NCBI GenBank assembly: GCA_012512865.1
Contig: JAAZDH010000145.1
Span: 1-8,869 of the forward strand
Origin: Clostridiaceae bacterium
Lineage (GTDB): Bacteria; Bacillota; Clostridia; Acetivibrionales; DUMC01
Direction of reading: 5' to 3'
Length of the DNA: 8,869 nt
The translations under genes and the position numbers were made by a program. Numbering within the stretch: the stretch's first letter is position 1; each line of letters starts with the position of its first letter. The notes below the pieces were generated by a model. The model searched no databases, had not been told where the DNA came from, and was given only the letters and a program-made list of their open reading frames with translations. Positions 1 to 6,835 of this stretch are shown piece by piece.

Positions 1-1
1 A

Positions 2-85
2 ATAGGAATAATCAAGCTGCGCAATGTACCATTGACCGCCGCGGCAAAAAAGCTGATGGAGTTGATTAAGAACAAAATCTCTTAA
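2..85 (+). CDS. C-terminal end of a gene entering from the left, possibly a LysR-type regulator
   Basis: An open frame runs in from the left edge and stops at TAA 83-85, giving 27 residues that begin IGIIKLRNVPLTAAAKK and end in NKIS. The pattern of a hydrophobic strand, 'LRN', 'PLTAAAKKLMELI' and a basic tail resembles the last helix of LysR-family effector domains, where a phrase like L-(K/R)-N-x-x-L-(S/T)-x-A-A-(K/R) is common. This is pattern recognition on a very short piece, so the family call is weak; that it is coding is more likely than the family name. Nothing can be said about its DNA-binding domain or targets. Confidence 0.4.
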   Translation: MGIIKLRNVPLTAAAKKLMELIKNKIS

Positions 86-155
86 TTTGCAGGACAGGAT
101 ATTATTACTTTTTAATTTATAGATTTATAATTTTAAAAAATAGCAGAATACGGAA

Positions 156-211
156 TTCACATACGGGATTCCCATGTAAAGTTCACATATGGGATTCATA
201 TATAGGATTTG
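156..211. repeat. 26-nt-period direct repeat upstream of purA
   Basis: TTCACATACGGGATTC (156-171) recurs as TTCACATATGGGATTC (182-197), matching at 15 of 16 positions with a 26-nt period. A third degenerate piece, CATATATAGGATTT, follows at 198-211, half a period later. The block sits upstream of the proposed purA promoter in an AT-rich spacer. Function unknown; it could be an operator array or simply a decayed tandem duplication. Confidence 0.7.
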
Positions 212-276
212 CAACCCCAAAAATTTATAGATTAGGTTCATAATCACGTCTTATAAAGAAGATAAGAATAATTAAT

Positions 277-305
277 TTTACTTATTCATGGGAAACAAGT
301 ATAAT
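277..305 (+). promoter_or_regulatory. Probable SigA-type promoter of purA
   Basis: A perfect -10 hexamer TATAAT (300-305) lies 17 nt after TTTACT (277-282), which matches the TTGACA consensus at four of six positions. Transcription would start near 312, giving a leader of about 43 nt. That leader would open with a small hairpin, GAGA-GCAA-TCTC (312-323, a GNRA-type loop). No purine riboswitch or PurR-box-like sequence is apparent in this leader. Confidence 0.5.
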
Positions 306-343
306 ACCCTCGAGAGCAATCTCTTTAGCAAATGATTGTTTTT

Positions 344-348
344 GGGGG
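344..348 (+). promoter_or_regulatory. Ribosome binding site of purA (unusual G5 run)
   Basis: A run of five G, flanked on both sides by five T, lies 6 nt before the purA ATG. It can pair with the 16S anti-Shine-Dalgarno sequence through one G-U pair. It is the only plausible site and supports the ATG at 355. Confidence 0.6.
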
Positions 349-354
349 TTTTTC

Positions 355-1632
355 ATGGTAAGAGCTGTAGTCGGGGCCAACTGGGGTGACGAGGGCAAGG
401 GCAAGATGACCGACTTGCTCGCATCCGAGTCTGATATAGTCGTCAGGTTCCAGGGAGGAAGCAATGCGGGACATACGATAATAAACAATTACGGGAAATT
501 TGCCTTGCATTTGCTCCCCTCGGGCGTATTCTACGACCATGTAACCAATGTACTTGGGCCAGGAGTTGCCTTAAGCATGAAAATCCTGCTGGATGAATTG
601 GAAAACCTTGAAAATCGTGGTGTTCCAAGCCCCAGATTACTAATATCCGAGCGTACCCAGGTCCTCATGCCCTGGCATGTCTTATTTGATATACGCGAAG
701 AGGAAAGGCTGGGAAGCCGGCAGTTCGGTTCAACAAAGTCGGGCATTGCCCCCTTTTACTCGGATAAGTACTATAAAACCGGCATACAGCTATGTGAAGT
801 TTATAACAGGAAACTGCTAAAAGAAAAGCTGGTTAGTATCTGCCAGGTGAAGAACCTCCTGTTGAAGGCATTATACAACGCAAAGCCCGTGGATGTGGAC
901 ATGGTATATAACGAGCTTGTAACCATTGGCCAGAAAATATCCCACATGGTATGCGATACCACTAGCTTTCTTCACGGGGCATTAAAGGATGGAAAACGCA
1001 TCCTTCTTGAAGGGCAGCTGGGTGCATTGAAGGACCCTGACCACGGGATTTATCCTTTTACCACCTCCTCATCGCCCCTTGCGGGATATGCCGCGGTAGG
1101 GGCAGGCATTCCGCCTTACGAGATAAAAAGCATAATTGCTGTCGTTAAAGCGTATTCCAGCTGCGTGGGGACAGGCCCCTTTGTAACCGAAATACACGGT
1201 GATGAAGCCGCCGAGCTTCGCGAAAGGGGCGGTGATGCAGGCGAATACGGTGCCACCACGGGACGGCCCCGCAGGATGGGTTGGTTCGACGCCGTTGCCA
1301 CCAGGTATGGCTGCATGATCCAAGGGGCTACCGAGATTGCCTTAACCCTACTTGATGTCCTCGGGTACCTGGATACAATACCTGTCTGCATCGGCTATGA
1401 AATTGACGGCAAGGTGATAAAAGATTTTCCCGTTACTTGCATGCTCGAAAAAGCAAAGCCTGTATACAAGGAATTCCCGGGTTGGAAGTACGATATATCA
1501 AGGATACGCGAGTACGAAGCACTCCCGGAAAATGCGAAGAGATACGTTGAGTTTATCGAAAGCTACGTAAACATCCCCATAAAGTGGATATCAAACGGCC
1601 CCAGGAGAGAGAATATTATAAGGAAAATATAA
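355..1632 (+). CDS. purA: Adenylosuccinate synthetase
   Basis: This cytosolic enzyme joins IMP and aspartate, with GTP hydrolysis, to form adenylosuccinate, the first step from IMP to AMP. At 425 residues it is full length (family about 425-435). Visible motifs are the N-terminal GDEGKGK loop (residues 11-17, catalytic Asp12), NAGHT with His40, and ATTGRPRR (300-307), which carries arginines of the substrate loop. The middle signature reads GSTKSGIAPFYSDKYYK (125-141) where E. coli has GTTGRGIGPAYEDKVAR: Lys138 is kept, but the usual arginines are Ser129, Lys141 and Gln145. The guanine-recognition TKLD reads TLLD (331-334). I associate this variant pattern with clostridial PurA rather than with decay. 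The ATG is fixed by the G5 ribosome site 6 nt upstream. The gene stands alone, convergent with gatB. Confidence 0.95.
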   Translation: MVRAVVGANWGDEGKGKMTDLLASESDIVVRFQGGSNAGHTIINNYGKFALHLLPSGVFYDHVTNVLGPGVALSMKILLDELENLENRGVPSPRLLISERTQVLMPWHVLFDIREEERLGSRQFGSTKSGIAPFYSDKYYKTGIQLCEVYNRKLLKEKLVSICQVKNLLLKALYNAKPVDVDMVYNELVTIGQKISHMVCDTTSFLHGALKDGKRILLEGQLGALKDPDHGIYPFTTSSSPLAGYAAVGAGIPPYEIKSIIAVVKAYSSCVGTGPFVTEIHGDEAAELRERGGDAGEYGATTGRPRRMGWFDAVATRYGCMIQGATEIALTLLDVLGYLDTIPVCIGYEIDGKVIKDFPVTCMLEKAKPVYKEFPGWKYDISRIREYEALPENAKRYVEFIESYVNIPIKWISNGPRRENIIRKI

Positions 1633-1688
1633 TGACAAATTTATCATGAGAAAAAATCGTTATAAGAAAAAATACCATGATGAATCCC

Positions 1689-3362
1689 CTATTTCAGCTC
1701 TTCCAGGAGCAGCCTTCTTGCAACCTGGGGATCTGCTTTTCCTCTTGTTTCTTTCATCACTTGCCCCATGAGAAAGCCAAGGGCTTTTTCCTTCCCCTTC
1801 TTATAGTCGGATACACTGGAAGGATTATCCCCTATTACTTTTTCCACTATCCCCCTGAGAAACTCTTCATCGTTCAAGACTTCCAGGCCTTTTTCCTTCA
1901 CTATATGCTCCGGGTCCTTCCCGGTATCAAATATTTCCTCGAAGACCTTCTTTGCCGTTGGGATGTTGATAGTACCTTCATCAACTATTTTTAAGAGTTT
2001 TACAAGGTGACCTGCGGGGAATTTGGCATCCTCCACGCTGGCATTCCTGTCATTCAGCAAGCGCATCAATTCTCTTATAACCCAGTTGCTCACCATCTTG
2101 ATATTTACACCCTTTCCAGCCGCCTTAACGGCTGCTTCCTCGAAAAAGTCCGCCAGTTCCCTGGAGGAAGTTATTATTTCCGCATCATACTCCGGGAGCC
2201 CGTATTCCTGTATATATCTATCCTTTCTTTCCCACGGAAGCTCGGGCAGGGATGCTTTTATTCTTTCCACGAAATCCTCTTTTATTGTTAGTGGTGGTAT
2301 ATCCGGTTCCGGGAAGTACCTGTAATCATGGACATCCTCCTTGCTCCTCATTTGAATGCTTTCACCCCTGGTATCGTCCCAGCGCCTTGTTTCCCTTGAT
2401 ATCGTCCCGCCTGCCCTGATTATGCTTTCCTGCCTTGCGATTTCCACCTCAATGGCCCTGTAGACAGCCCTGAAGGAGTTTAAATTCTTTATCTCGACCC
2501 TCTCTCCAAGCTCCGTCCTTCCCCTGGGTTTTACGGAAATGTTCACATCACAGCGTAATGAACCTTCTTCCATCTTGCAATCCGAAACTCCCACGTAAAG
2601 AAGCATGGACCGCAGTTTCTCGAGAAATACCCTTGCTTCACCTGCAGATGATATATCCGGCTCGGTCACGATCTCGATCAAGGGCACTCCCGCCCTGTTG
2701 TAATCAATAAAGGAGCAGGTACCATCCTCACTGTGCAAAAGTTTTCCCGCGTCTTCTTCAATATGGATCCTTTGAATCCTTATTTTCTTCTTCCCTGTTT
2801 CATTTTCCCGCTCCCCGTTCCCGGGATCAATTTCAATATAGCCGTTTTTACAAACGGGCAGGTCATACTGGGATATTTGATAGCCTTTTGGGATGTCCGG
2901 GTAGAAATAATTCTTCCTGTCCTGCTTTGTAAATAACGAAACCGAGCAATTGGCGGCAAGCCCTGCCCTTATTGCATACTCAACCACCCTGGAATTTAAA
3001 ACAGGCAACACCCCGGGCATCCCGGTGCAAACAGGGCAGCAATGGGTGTTTGGGAGCCCTCCGAATTCCGTGGTGCAGGAGCAGAATATTTTCGTCTTCG
3101 TGGACAATTCTGCGTGGACCTCGAGTCCTATAACCGCCTCGTAATCCCCGGTATTCCCGCCAAGGTCCTTCAAGTCCCCGCCAGGATTCTTTACATCTCC
3201 GCCAGTATCCTTTGTCTTTCCACCGGTAACCATAATCTTTCCTTTAAAATCATTTGTCCTCCCGTCAAGCCCTTCTTTTCCAAGAATCATTTTACCACTC
3301 CCAAATACCTTGTCAGCATTTTTATCCTTACTCTTTATTAAATTCCTTGCCCTGTTGTTCAC
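1689..3362 (-). CDS. gatB: Asp-tRNA(Asn)/Glu-tRNA(Gln) amidotransferase subunit B, with N-terminal extension
   Basis: GatB binds the misacylated tRNA and holds the kinase/transamidase site that uses ammonia channelled from GatA. The family core begins at DYEAVIGLEVHAEL (residue 73 on) and runs to the C-terminal tail domain ending RRLLLEELK, about 485 residues and complete. Zinc-site cysteines are visible as CSC (94-96) and CPVC (109-112). A loop at about 179-193 (DPGNGERENETGKKK) looks slightly enlarged. The frame opens at GTG 3362, 1 nt after the gatA stop, which would add 72 residues absent from typical GatB. Two internal ATGs have better ribosome sites: residue 25 (3290, GGAG 7 nt upstream) and residue 44 (3233, AAAGGA 6 nt upstream). 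Even the shortest choice keeps about 29 extra residues made of four heptad repeats. The annotated start is therefore the longest option; the enzyme identity is certain. Confidence 0.95.
   Translation of the reverse strand: MNNRARNLIKSKDKNADKVFGSGKMILGKEGLDGRTNDFKGKIMVTGGKTKDTGGDVKNPGGDLKDLGGNTGDYEAVIGLEVHAELSTKTKIFCSCTTEFGGLPNTHCCPVCTGMPGVLPVLNSRVVEYAIRAGLAANCSVSLFTKQDRKNYFYPDIPKGYQISQYDLPVCKNGYIEIDPGNGERENETGKKKIRIQRIHIEEDAGKLLHSEDGTCSFIDYNRAGVPLIEIVTEPDISSAGEARVFLEKLRSMLLYVGVSDCKMEEGSLRCDVNISVKPRGRTELGERVEIKNLNSFRAVYRAIEVEIARQESIIRAGGTISRETRRWDDTRGESIQMRSKEDVHDYRYFPEPDIPPLTIKEDFVERIKASLPELPWERKDRYIQEYGLPEYDAEIITSSRELADFFEEAAVKAAGKGVNIKMVSNWVIRELMRLLNDRNASVEDAKFPAGHLVKLLKIVDEGTINIPTAKKVFEEIFDTGKDPEHIVKEKGLEVLNDEEFLRGIVEKVIGDNPSSVSDYKKGKEKALGFLMGQVMKETRGKADPQVARRLLLEELK
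3147..3230 (-). repeat. Four tandem 21-nt repeats in the 5' end of gatB
   Basis: Residues 45-72 of the GatB frame divide into VTGGKTK, DTGGDVK, NPGGDLK and DLGGNTG, directly before the conserved DYEAVIGLEV. Each unit is seven codons with Gly-Gly at positions 3-4. The Gly codons vary at their third bases (GGT/GGC, GGA/GGG), and other changes are synonymous (GAT/GAC) or mild (GTA/TTG). That pattern suggests the stretch is translated. Confidence 0.8.
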
Positions 3363-3392
3363 CTCATTTATTCTTCACCTGGTTATTCACCT
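3358..3392 (-). repeat. Three AGGTGAA copies across the gatA-gatB junction
   Basis: On the minus strand AGGTGAA occurs at 3392-3386, 3380-3374 and 3364-3358. Two copies encode the repeated NQVNNQVKN tail of GatA, and the third overlaps the gatA stop and the gatB GTG. The heptamer resembles a ribosome binding site, so the duplication may also affect gatB translation. Confidence 0.6.
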
Positions 3393-4857
3393 GGTTGTTC
3401 ATCCGGCTGCTCGTCCAATTGCTTCCAATAGTTTGTTCAAAAGTGTATCCCGCCCGGAAAATCGTTGATTCGTCAAAGCGTTTCCCTATCAACTGGAGGC
3501 CTATGGGCATGTTGTTGCGGTCAATGCCGGCTGGTATTGCCAGCGCCGGAAGGCCTGTGATATTGGCAGGGACGGTGAATATATCCTCCATGTACATTTT
3601 AAGGGGGTCATTGATTTTTTCCCCGATTTTATAAGCCGTTGTGGGTGCAACCGGCCCCATGATGATATCGCACTCTTCAAAAGCCCTGCCAAATTCCCTG
3701 CTTATGATTGTCCTTGCCTTGAGGGCTTTCTTATAATATGCATCGAAATATCCCGAGCTCAATACATAAGTACCCAGCAAAATCCGCCTTTTTACCTCGG
3801 TTCCGAATCCTTCGCTCCGGGTGCGCTTGCACATGTCAATTAAGTCCTTGTACTCGGAAGTCCTGTACCCGTATTTTACACCATCATACCTTGCAAGGTT
3901 CGAACTTGCCTCGGCAAGGGCTATAATATAGTAAGTTGGAACCACGTATTCCATTACGGGTATGGAAATCTCCTTGCATTCCGCACCCTGCTCCGAGAAC
4001 ACCTGGATGGCTTTGAATACCGCATTTCTGATGTCCTCATCCACGCTGTCGTCTACAAATTCCCCTGGTATGCCTATCCTCAGCCCCCTGACATCTTGAA
4101 CAAGGGCTTTTGTATAATCGGGGATTCTCTTTCTTGTAGACGTGGCATCCATGGGGTCATGGCCCGCTATTGCACCAAGTACCATGGCACAATCTGAAAC
4201 TGTCCTGGTCAAAGGCCCGACCTGGTCAAAGGAGGATGCATAAGCCACAAGGCCAAACCTTGATACCAGGCCGTATGTCGGCTTTATTCCCACGCATCCG
4301 CAAAAAGCTGCCGGCTGCCTTATTGAACCGCCCGTATAAGACCCCAAGCAGTATATTGCCTCCCCTGAAGCCACGGCGGCAGCTGCTCCGCCGCTGGAAC
4401 CTCCCGGTACCCTTTCCGTATCCAATGGATTAAATGTTTTCTTGAAATACGAGCTCTCCGTGGAGCTGCCCATGGCGAACTCATCCATGTTAACCTTTCC
4501 GAGCAATATTGCCCCGTTTTCATAAAGCTTTCCCACCACGTGGGCGTCATATGGCGGGATAAAATTGTAAAGCATCCTGGAAGCACAGGTGGTAAGTATC
4601 CCTTTCGTGCAAATATTATCCTTGACGGCCATGGGTATCCCGGCCAATGGTGAATCCAGGTTTCCCCCATCCAGCCTGGCCTGTACATCGGCTGCCTGCT
4701 CCATTGCCTTTTCTTCAGCAACGGTTATATAGCATCCATACGCAGAATCCAGTTTTTCAATCCTGTCCAGCATGTACCTTGTTAATTTAGGTATGCTTAC
4801 CTCTTTATTCTTTATAAGGCTGCCCAGTTGGCTAATCGAAAGCTCATGCAGTTCCAC
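3364..4857 (-). CDS. gatA: Asp-tRNA(Asn)/Glu-tRNA(Gln) amidotransferase subunit A (glutaminase)
   Basis: GatA is the amidase-signature glutaminase of GatCAB and supplies ammonia to GatB. The Ser-cisSer-Lys triad is intact: Lys79 in AVKDN, Ser154 in PGGSSGG and Ser178 in TGGSIRQP. Arg358 and Asp425 fall where S. aureus GatA has its glutamine-binding residues. An oddity: the near-invariant GSDTGGSIR reads GSYTGGSIR, with Tyr174 encoded by TAT, one base from GAT (Asp). Length 497 is slightly above the usual 485-490 because of a polar, repetitive tail (MNNQVNNQVKNK). The start is GTG, preceded by GGAGG at a 7-nt spacing. It lies 46 nt after gatC and 1 nt before the longest gatB frame, so the three subunits are probably co-transcribed. 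Confidence 0.96.
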   Translation of the reverse strand: MELHELSISQLGSLIKNKEVSIPKLTRYMLDRIEKLDSAYGCYITVAEEKAMEQAADVQARLDGGNLDSPLAGIPMAVKDNICTKGILTTCASRMLYNFIPPYDAHVVGKLYENGAILLGKVNMDEFAMGSSTESSYFKKTFNPLDTERVPGGSSGGAAAAVASGEAIYCLGSYTGGSIRQPAAFCGCVGIKPTYGLVSRFGLVAYASSFDQVGPLTRTVSDCAMVLGAIAGHDPMDATSTRKRIPDYTKALVQDVRGLRIGIPGEFVDDSVDEDIRNAVFKAIQVFSEQGAECKEISIPVMEYVVPTYYIIALAEASSNLARYDGVKYGYRTSEYKDLIDMCKRTRSEGFGTEVKRRILLGTYVLSSGYFDAYYKKALKARTIISREFGRAFEECDIIMGPVAPTTAYKIGEKINDPLKMYMEDIFTVPANITGLPALAIPAGIDRNNMPIGLQLIGKRFDESTIFRAGYTFEQTIGSNWTSSRMNNQVNNQVKNK

Positions 4858-4871
4858 GCTTCAACCTCCCT

Positions 4872-4905
4872 TTCCCGGTTTCCTGGACACCGGGTTCCCG
4901 GTTTC
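4872..4905. repeat. Direct repeat and small palindrome between gatC and gatA
   Basis: TTCCCGGTTTC occurs at 4872-4882 and again at 4895-4905, a 23-nt period. The second copy overlaps the palindrome ACCGGG-TT-CCCGGT (4889-4902). The element fills the gatC-gatA gap just upstream of the gatA ribosome site. There is no T-run, so it is not a terminator. Confidence 0.6.
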
Positions 4906-5206
4906 ATTCCACTATCCTTGGTACAATAAAAAATCCCGGTTCCTTTTCTTCCTGCCTGCAAAGCAAATCCTCCCTGTCGTATGACTTTCCGACCTCATCA
5001 TTCCTCAGGGTGTTTTCATCCCCGCACCCGTCCGCTTCAAGATATTCCATTGCTTCAATACCTGATGTATCCAATTCTTTCAGCTTGTCGAAATAAGCAA
5101 TAATTTTATCTATTTCAGCGGCCATTTTTTCCAATTCCTTTTCGTTGTTAATCTCAACCCTTGCAAGTTCTGCAATATGCTCAATAACCTGCCTTGATAT
5201 TGCCAT
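4904..5206 (-). CDS. gatC: Asp-tRNA(Asn)/Glu-tRNA(Gln) amidotransferase subunit C
   Basis: GatC is the small subunit that wraps around and stabilises the GatA-GatB interface. At 100 residues it matches the family size (about 95-100). It opens with the typical ISRQVIEHIAELARVEI helix, continues with KIIAYFDKLKELDTSGIE (about 34-51) and closes with the hallmark GFFIVPRIVE. The acidic linker contains LRNDEV, the family's LR-x-DEV element. The frame extends eight codons upstream to an ATG at 5230, but the ATG at 5206 has AGGAG at 7 nt and gives the normal N-terminus, so it was chosen. It lies 66 nt after purF and leads a gatC-gatA-gatB order common in Gram-positive bacteria. Confidence 0.93.
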   Translation of the reverse strand: MAISRQVIEHIAELARVEINNEKELEKMAAEIDKIIAYFDKLKELDTSGIEAMEYLEADGCGDENTLRNDEVGKSYDREDLLCRQEEKEPGFFIVPRIVE

Positions 5207-5230
5207 CTTGTTTCTCCTCCCTCTTAGCAT

Positions 5231-5276
5231 GTGTCACCACCCCCGTCCCCGTGTCACATCCCGCGTCCCGTGTCAC
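5231..5276 (-). repeat. Three GTGACAC repeats between purF and gatC
   Basis: On the minus strand GTGACAC occurs at 5276-5270, 5257-5251 and 5237-5231, spaced 19-20 nt, with G-rich linkers such as GGGACGCGGGAT and GGGGACGGGGGTG. The first copy provides the TGA stop of purF. GTGACACGGGGACGG-like words recall REP-type intergenic repeats seen in many bacteria, but here they occur in one orientation only and no hairpin or REP transposase is seen. Confidence 0.75.
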
Positions 5277-6685
5277 AAGGGATAATCACCGTTAAAGCAA
5301 CCCGTACATAAACCGCATTTTATGCCCTTCAGTGTTTTTACCAACCCTTCAAGGTTTAAAAAGCCAATACTGTCGGCTCCTATCATTTCCCTGATTTCCT
5401 CCCGGGAATGGTATGATGCAACCAGCTGCTCCTTCGAAGACATTGCTATCCCCAGGAAACACGGGAATTTAACGGGGGGAGAGCTTATCCTCATGTGGAT
5501 TTCCCTGGCGCCGGCATTCCTGAGCATTTTAACTATTCTCCTCGTGGTAGTCCCCCTTACTATGGAATCATCCACGATAACAATACTCTTCCCGTCAACT
5601 TCGCTTTTTATTGCATTGAACTTGATTGACACGCTGGCTTCCCGTTGCCGCTGTTCAGGCTGTATGAAAGTTCTCCCGACATACCTGTTTTTCAAGAGCC
5701 CCTGTCCATAAGGAATTCCCGATTGGGTAGAATAACCCAATGCCGATACCAAGGCCGAATCCGGCGCTCCAATCACCAGGTCCGCCCTTACAGGGTGTTC
5801 CTCCGCAAGCTGCCTTCCTGCTTCATACCTTGCCATGTACACGCTTGCCCCGTCTATCACGCTATCAGGTCTTGCAAAATATACAAATTCAAATATGCAA
5901 ATCCCTTCTCTCCCCGTTGATTTGACCTGCATGTATTCAATGCCATTGTCTTCTATTATTACAACTTCACCCGGGGCTATATCCCGTATGAATTCTGCTT
6001 CAACTGCATCCAGCGCACAGGATTCCGATGCAATTATATACGAGTTTTTCAGCCTTCCCAGGCATAAGGGTCTTATGCCCCAGGGATCCCTTACCCCGAT
6101 AAGCTTTTTATCTGCAAGTATTACCAGTGAATATGCACCCTCGATTTCCTTCATCGTTTCTATTATGGCCTTTTTAACAGACTTGCTTTCAGCAATTTTC
6201 ATTGATAGCATGCTTGCAATAATCTCGGTATCGCTGGAGGTATGAAATATGGCTCCTTTTTCTTCAAGCCTTTTCTTTATGTTAGATATGTTTACAAGGT
6301 TGCCGTTGTGGGCCAGTGCCATTTGGCCGCCCATGTATTTCACCACGAGGGGCTGGGCATTTTCCGCGGTACCTGCGCCGGTAGTGGAGTACCGGACATG
6401 CCCGATTGCCGAATCCCCACTGAGACTGCTTATTATTGCATCATTGAATGCTTCGGGTACAAGTCCTACATCCTTGTAATAGGATATCTCCCCATTATTG
6501 CAAACCGCAATCCCTGCGCTGTCCTGCCCCCGGTGCTGGAGGGCATAAAGGGCATAATAAGTAAGCCTGGCTGCAGCAGTTGCACCTTCGCCATGGGCAT
6601 CATCGCAGCCGTCATTGTAATATATGCCGAAAATCCCGCACTCTTCTTCCTTTTTTTCCGCCAGCAAAATGTCTTTGTCCTTCAT
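5273..6685 (-). CDS. purF: Amidophosphoribosyltransferase (glutamine PRPP amidotransferase)
   Basis: PurF catalyses the committed step of purine synthesis: PRPP plus glutamine gives 5-phosphoribosylamine. From ATG 6685 it has 470 residues, normal for the family. A 15-residue leader (MKDKDILLAEKKEEE) precedes Cys16 in CGIFGIY; Cys16 should become the catalytic N-terminus after propeptide cleavage, as in B. subtilis. Glutaminase motifs HRGQDSAGIA (51-60) and HVRYSTTG (96-103) follow. The C-terminal domain carries the PRPP loop SIVIVDDSIVRGTT (367-380). Cys263, Cys409 and the pair Cys460/Cys463 match the Fe-S ligand pattern of the B. subtilis type. An oddity is GIAMSS at 412-417 where GID is usual. 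The frame opens further upstream to 6826, but AAGGGG at 5 nt and the propeptide length favour 6685. It is the first gene of the minus-strand cluster, followed by gatCAB. Confidence 0.96.
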   Translation of the reverse strand: MKDKDILLAEKKEEECGIFGIYYNDGCDDAHGEGATAAARLTYYALYALQHRGQDSAGIAVCNNGEISYYKDVGLVPEAFNDAIISSLSGDSAIGHVRYSTTGAGTAENAQPLVVKYMGGQMALAHNGNLVNISNIKKRLEEKGAIFHTSSDTEIIASMLSMKIAESKSVKKAIIETMKEIEGAYSLVILADKKLIGVRDPWGIRPLCLGRLKNSYIIASESCALDAVEAEFIRDIAPGEVVIIEDNGIEYMQVKSTGREGICIFEFVYFARPDSVIDGASVYMARYEAGRQLAEEHPVRADLVIGAPDSALVSALGYSTQSGIPYGQGLLKNRYVGRTFIQPEQRQREASVSIKFNAIKSEVDGKSIVIVDDSIVRGTTTRRIVKMLRNAGAREIHMRISSPPVKFPCFLGIAMSSKEQLVASYHSREEIREMIGADSIGFLNLEGLVKTLKGIKCGLCTGCFNGDYPL

Positions 6686-6691
6686 TTTTTC

Positions 6692-6724
6692 CCCTTCTTG
6701 GAATTGTTTGCCCTTCTTGGAATT
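6692..6724 (-). repeat. 14-nt tandem duplication at the purF ribosome site
   Basis: AATTCCAAGAAGGG occurs identically at 6724-6711 and 6705-6692 on the minus strand, a 19-nt period. The purF-proximal copy supplies the ribosome binding site and the other is a decoy-like copy just upstream. The duplication also lengthens the open frame upstream of the true start. Confidence 0.75.
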
Positions 6725-6739
6725 CTTTCTCCTTGCTGG

Positions 6740-6766
6740 AAACCGGGATCCCGTCCAATCCGGTTT
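6740..6766 (-). promoter_or_regulatory. Hairpin in the purF leader next to the ribosome site
   Basis: AAACCGG (6766-6760 on the minus strand) pairs perfectly with CCGGTTT (6746-6740) across a 13-nt loop. The structure ends 55 nt before the purF ATG and is not followed by a U-run, so it is not an intrinsic terminator. It could shape translation initiation or be incidental. Confidence 0.4.
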
Positions 6767-6814
6767 AATCCCTCTTGATAACACGTAATTATGCTTATTT
6801 TTACGCAACAATAA

Positions 6815-6835
6815 TAGCAATCCCATATATTGCTA
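6815..6835. repeat. Perfect 7-bp inverted repeat in the purF upstream region
   Basis: TAGCAAT (6815-6821) and ATTGCTA (6829-6835) are separated by 7 nt. A further TGCTATT lies at 6841-6847. This could be a protein operator. As a minus-strand RNA hairpin it is followed only by TTATTGTTG, which makes a poor terminator. Confidence 0.4.

Noticed and set aside
213..350. AACCCCAAAAA (213-223) could pair with TTTTTGGGGGTT (339-350) and hide the purA ribosome site.
   Set aside because: The likely purA promoter (277-305) lies between them, so the upstream arm would not be in the transcript; the pairing also needs a bulged G.
1633..1688. Convergent purA/gatB gap examined for a bidirectional terminator.
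   Set aside because: Only a 6-bp ATCATG/CATGAT inverted repeat with a long loop and A/T runs was found; there is no stable stem.
1677..3634. Long plus-strand frames opposite gatB and gatA, and similar antisense frames elsewhere.
   Set aside because: They are shadows of well-identified genes, without ribosome sites or recognisable domains.
5207..5230. An upstream ATG at 5230 would add eight residues to GatC.
   Set aside because: The ATG at 5206 has AGGAG at 7 nt and gives the family's normal N-terminus; the upstream codons are the ribosome site read as protein.
6686..6826. The purF frame is open upstream to an ATG at 6826, adding 47 residues.
   Set aside because: The extension is basic and low in complexity, contains the duplicated ribosome site and would put a long leader before the catalytic Cys; the ATG at 6685 has a good ribosome site and a typical short propeptide.
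6815..6835. The 7-bp inverted repeat as the terminator controlled by the ANTAR protein.
   Set aside because: The stem is AT-rich and the following TTATTGTTG is not a real U-run; kept only as a possible operator.
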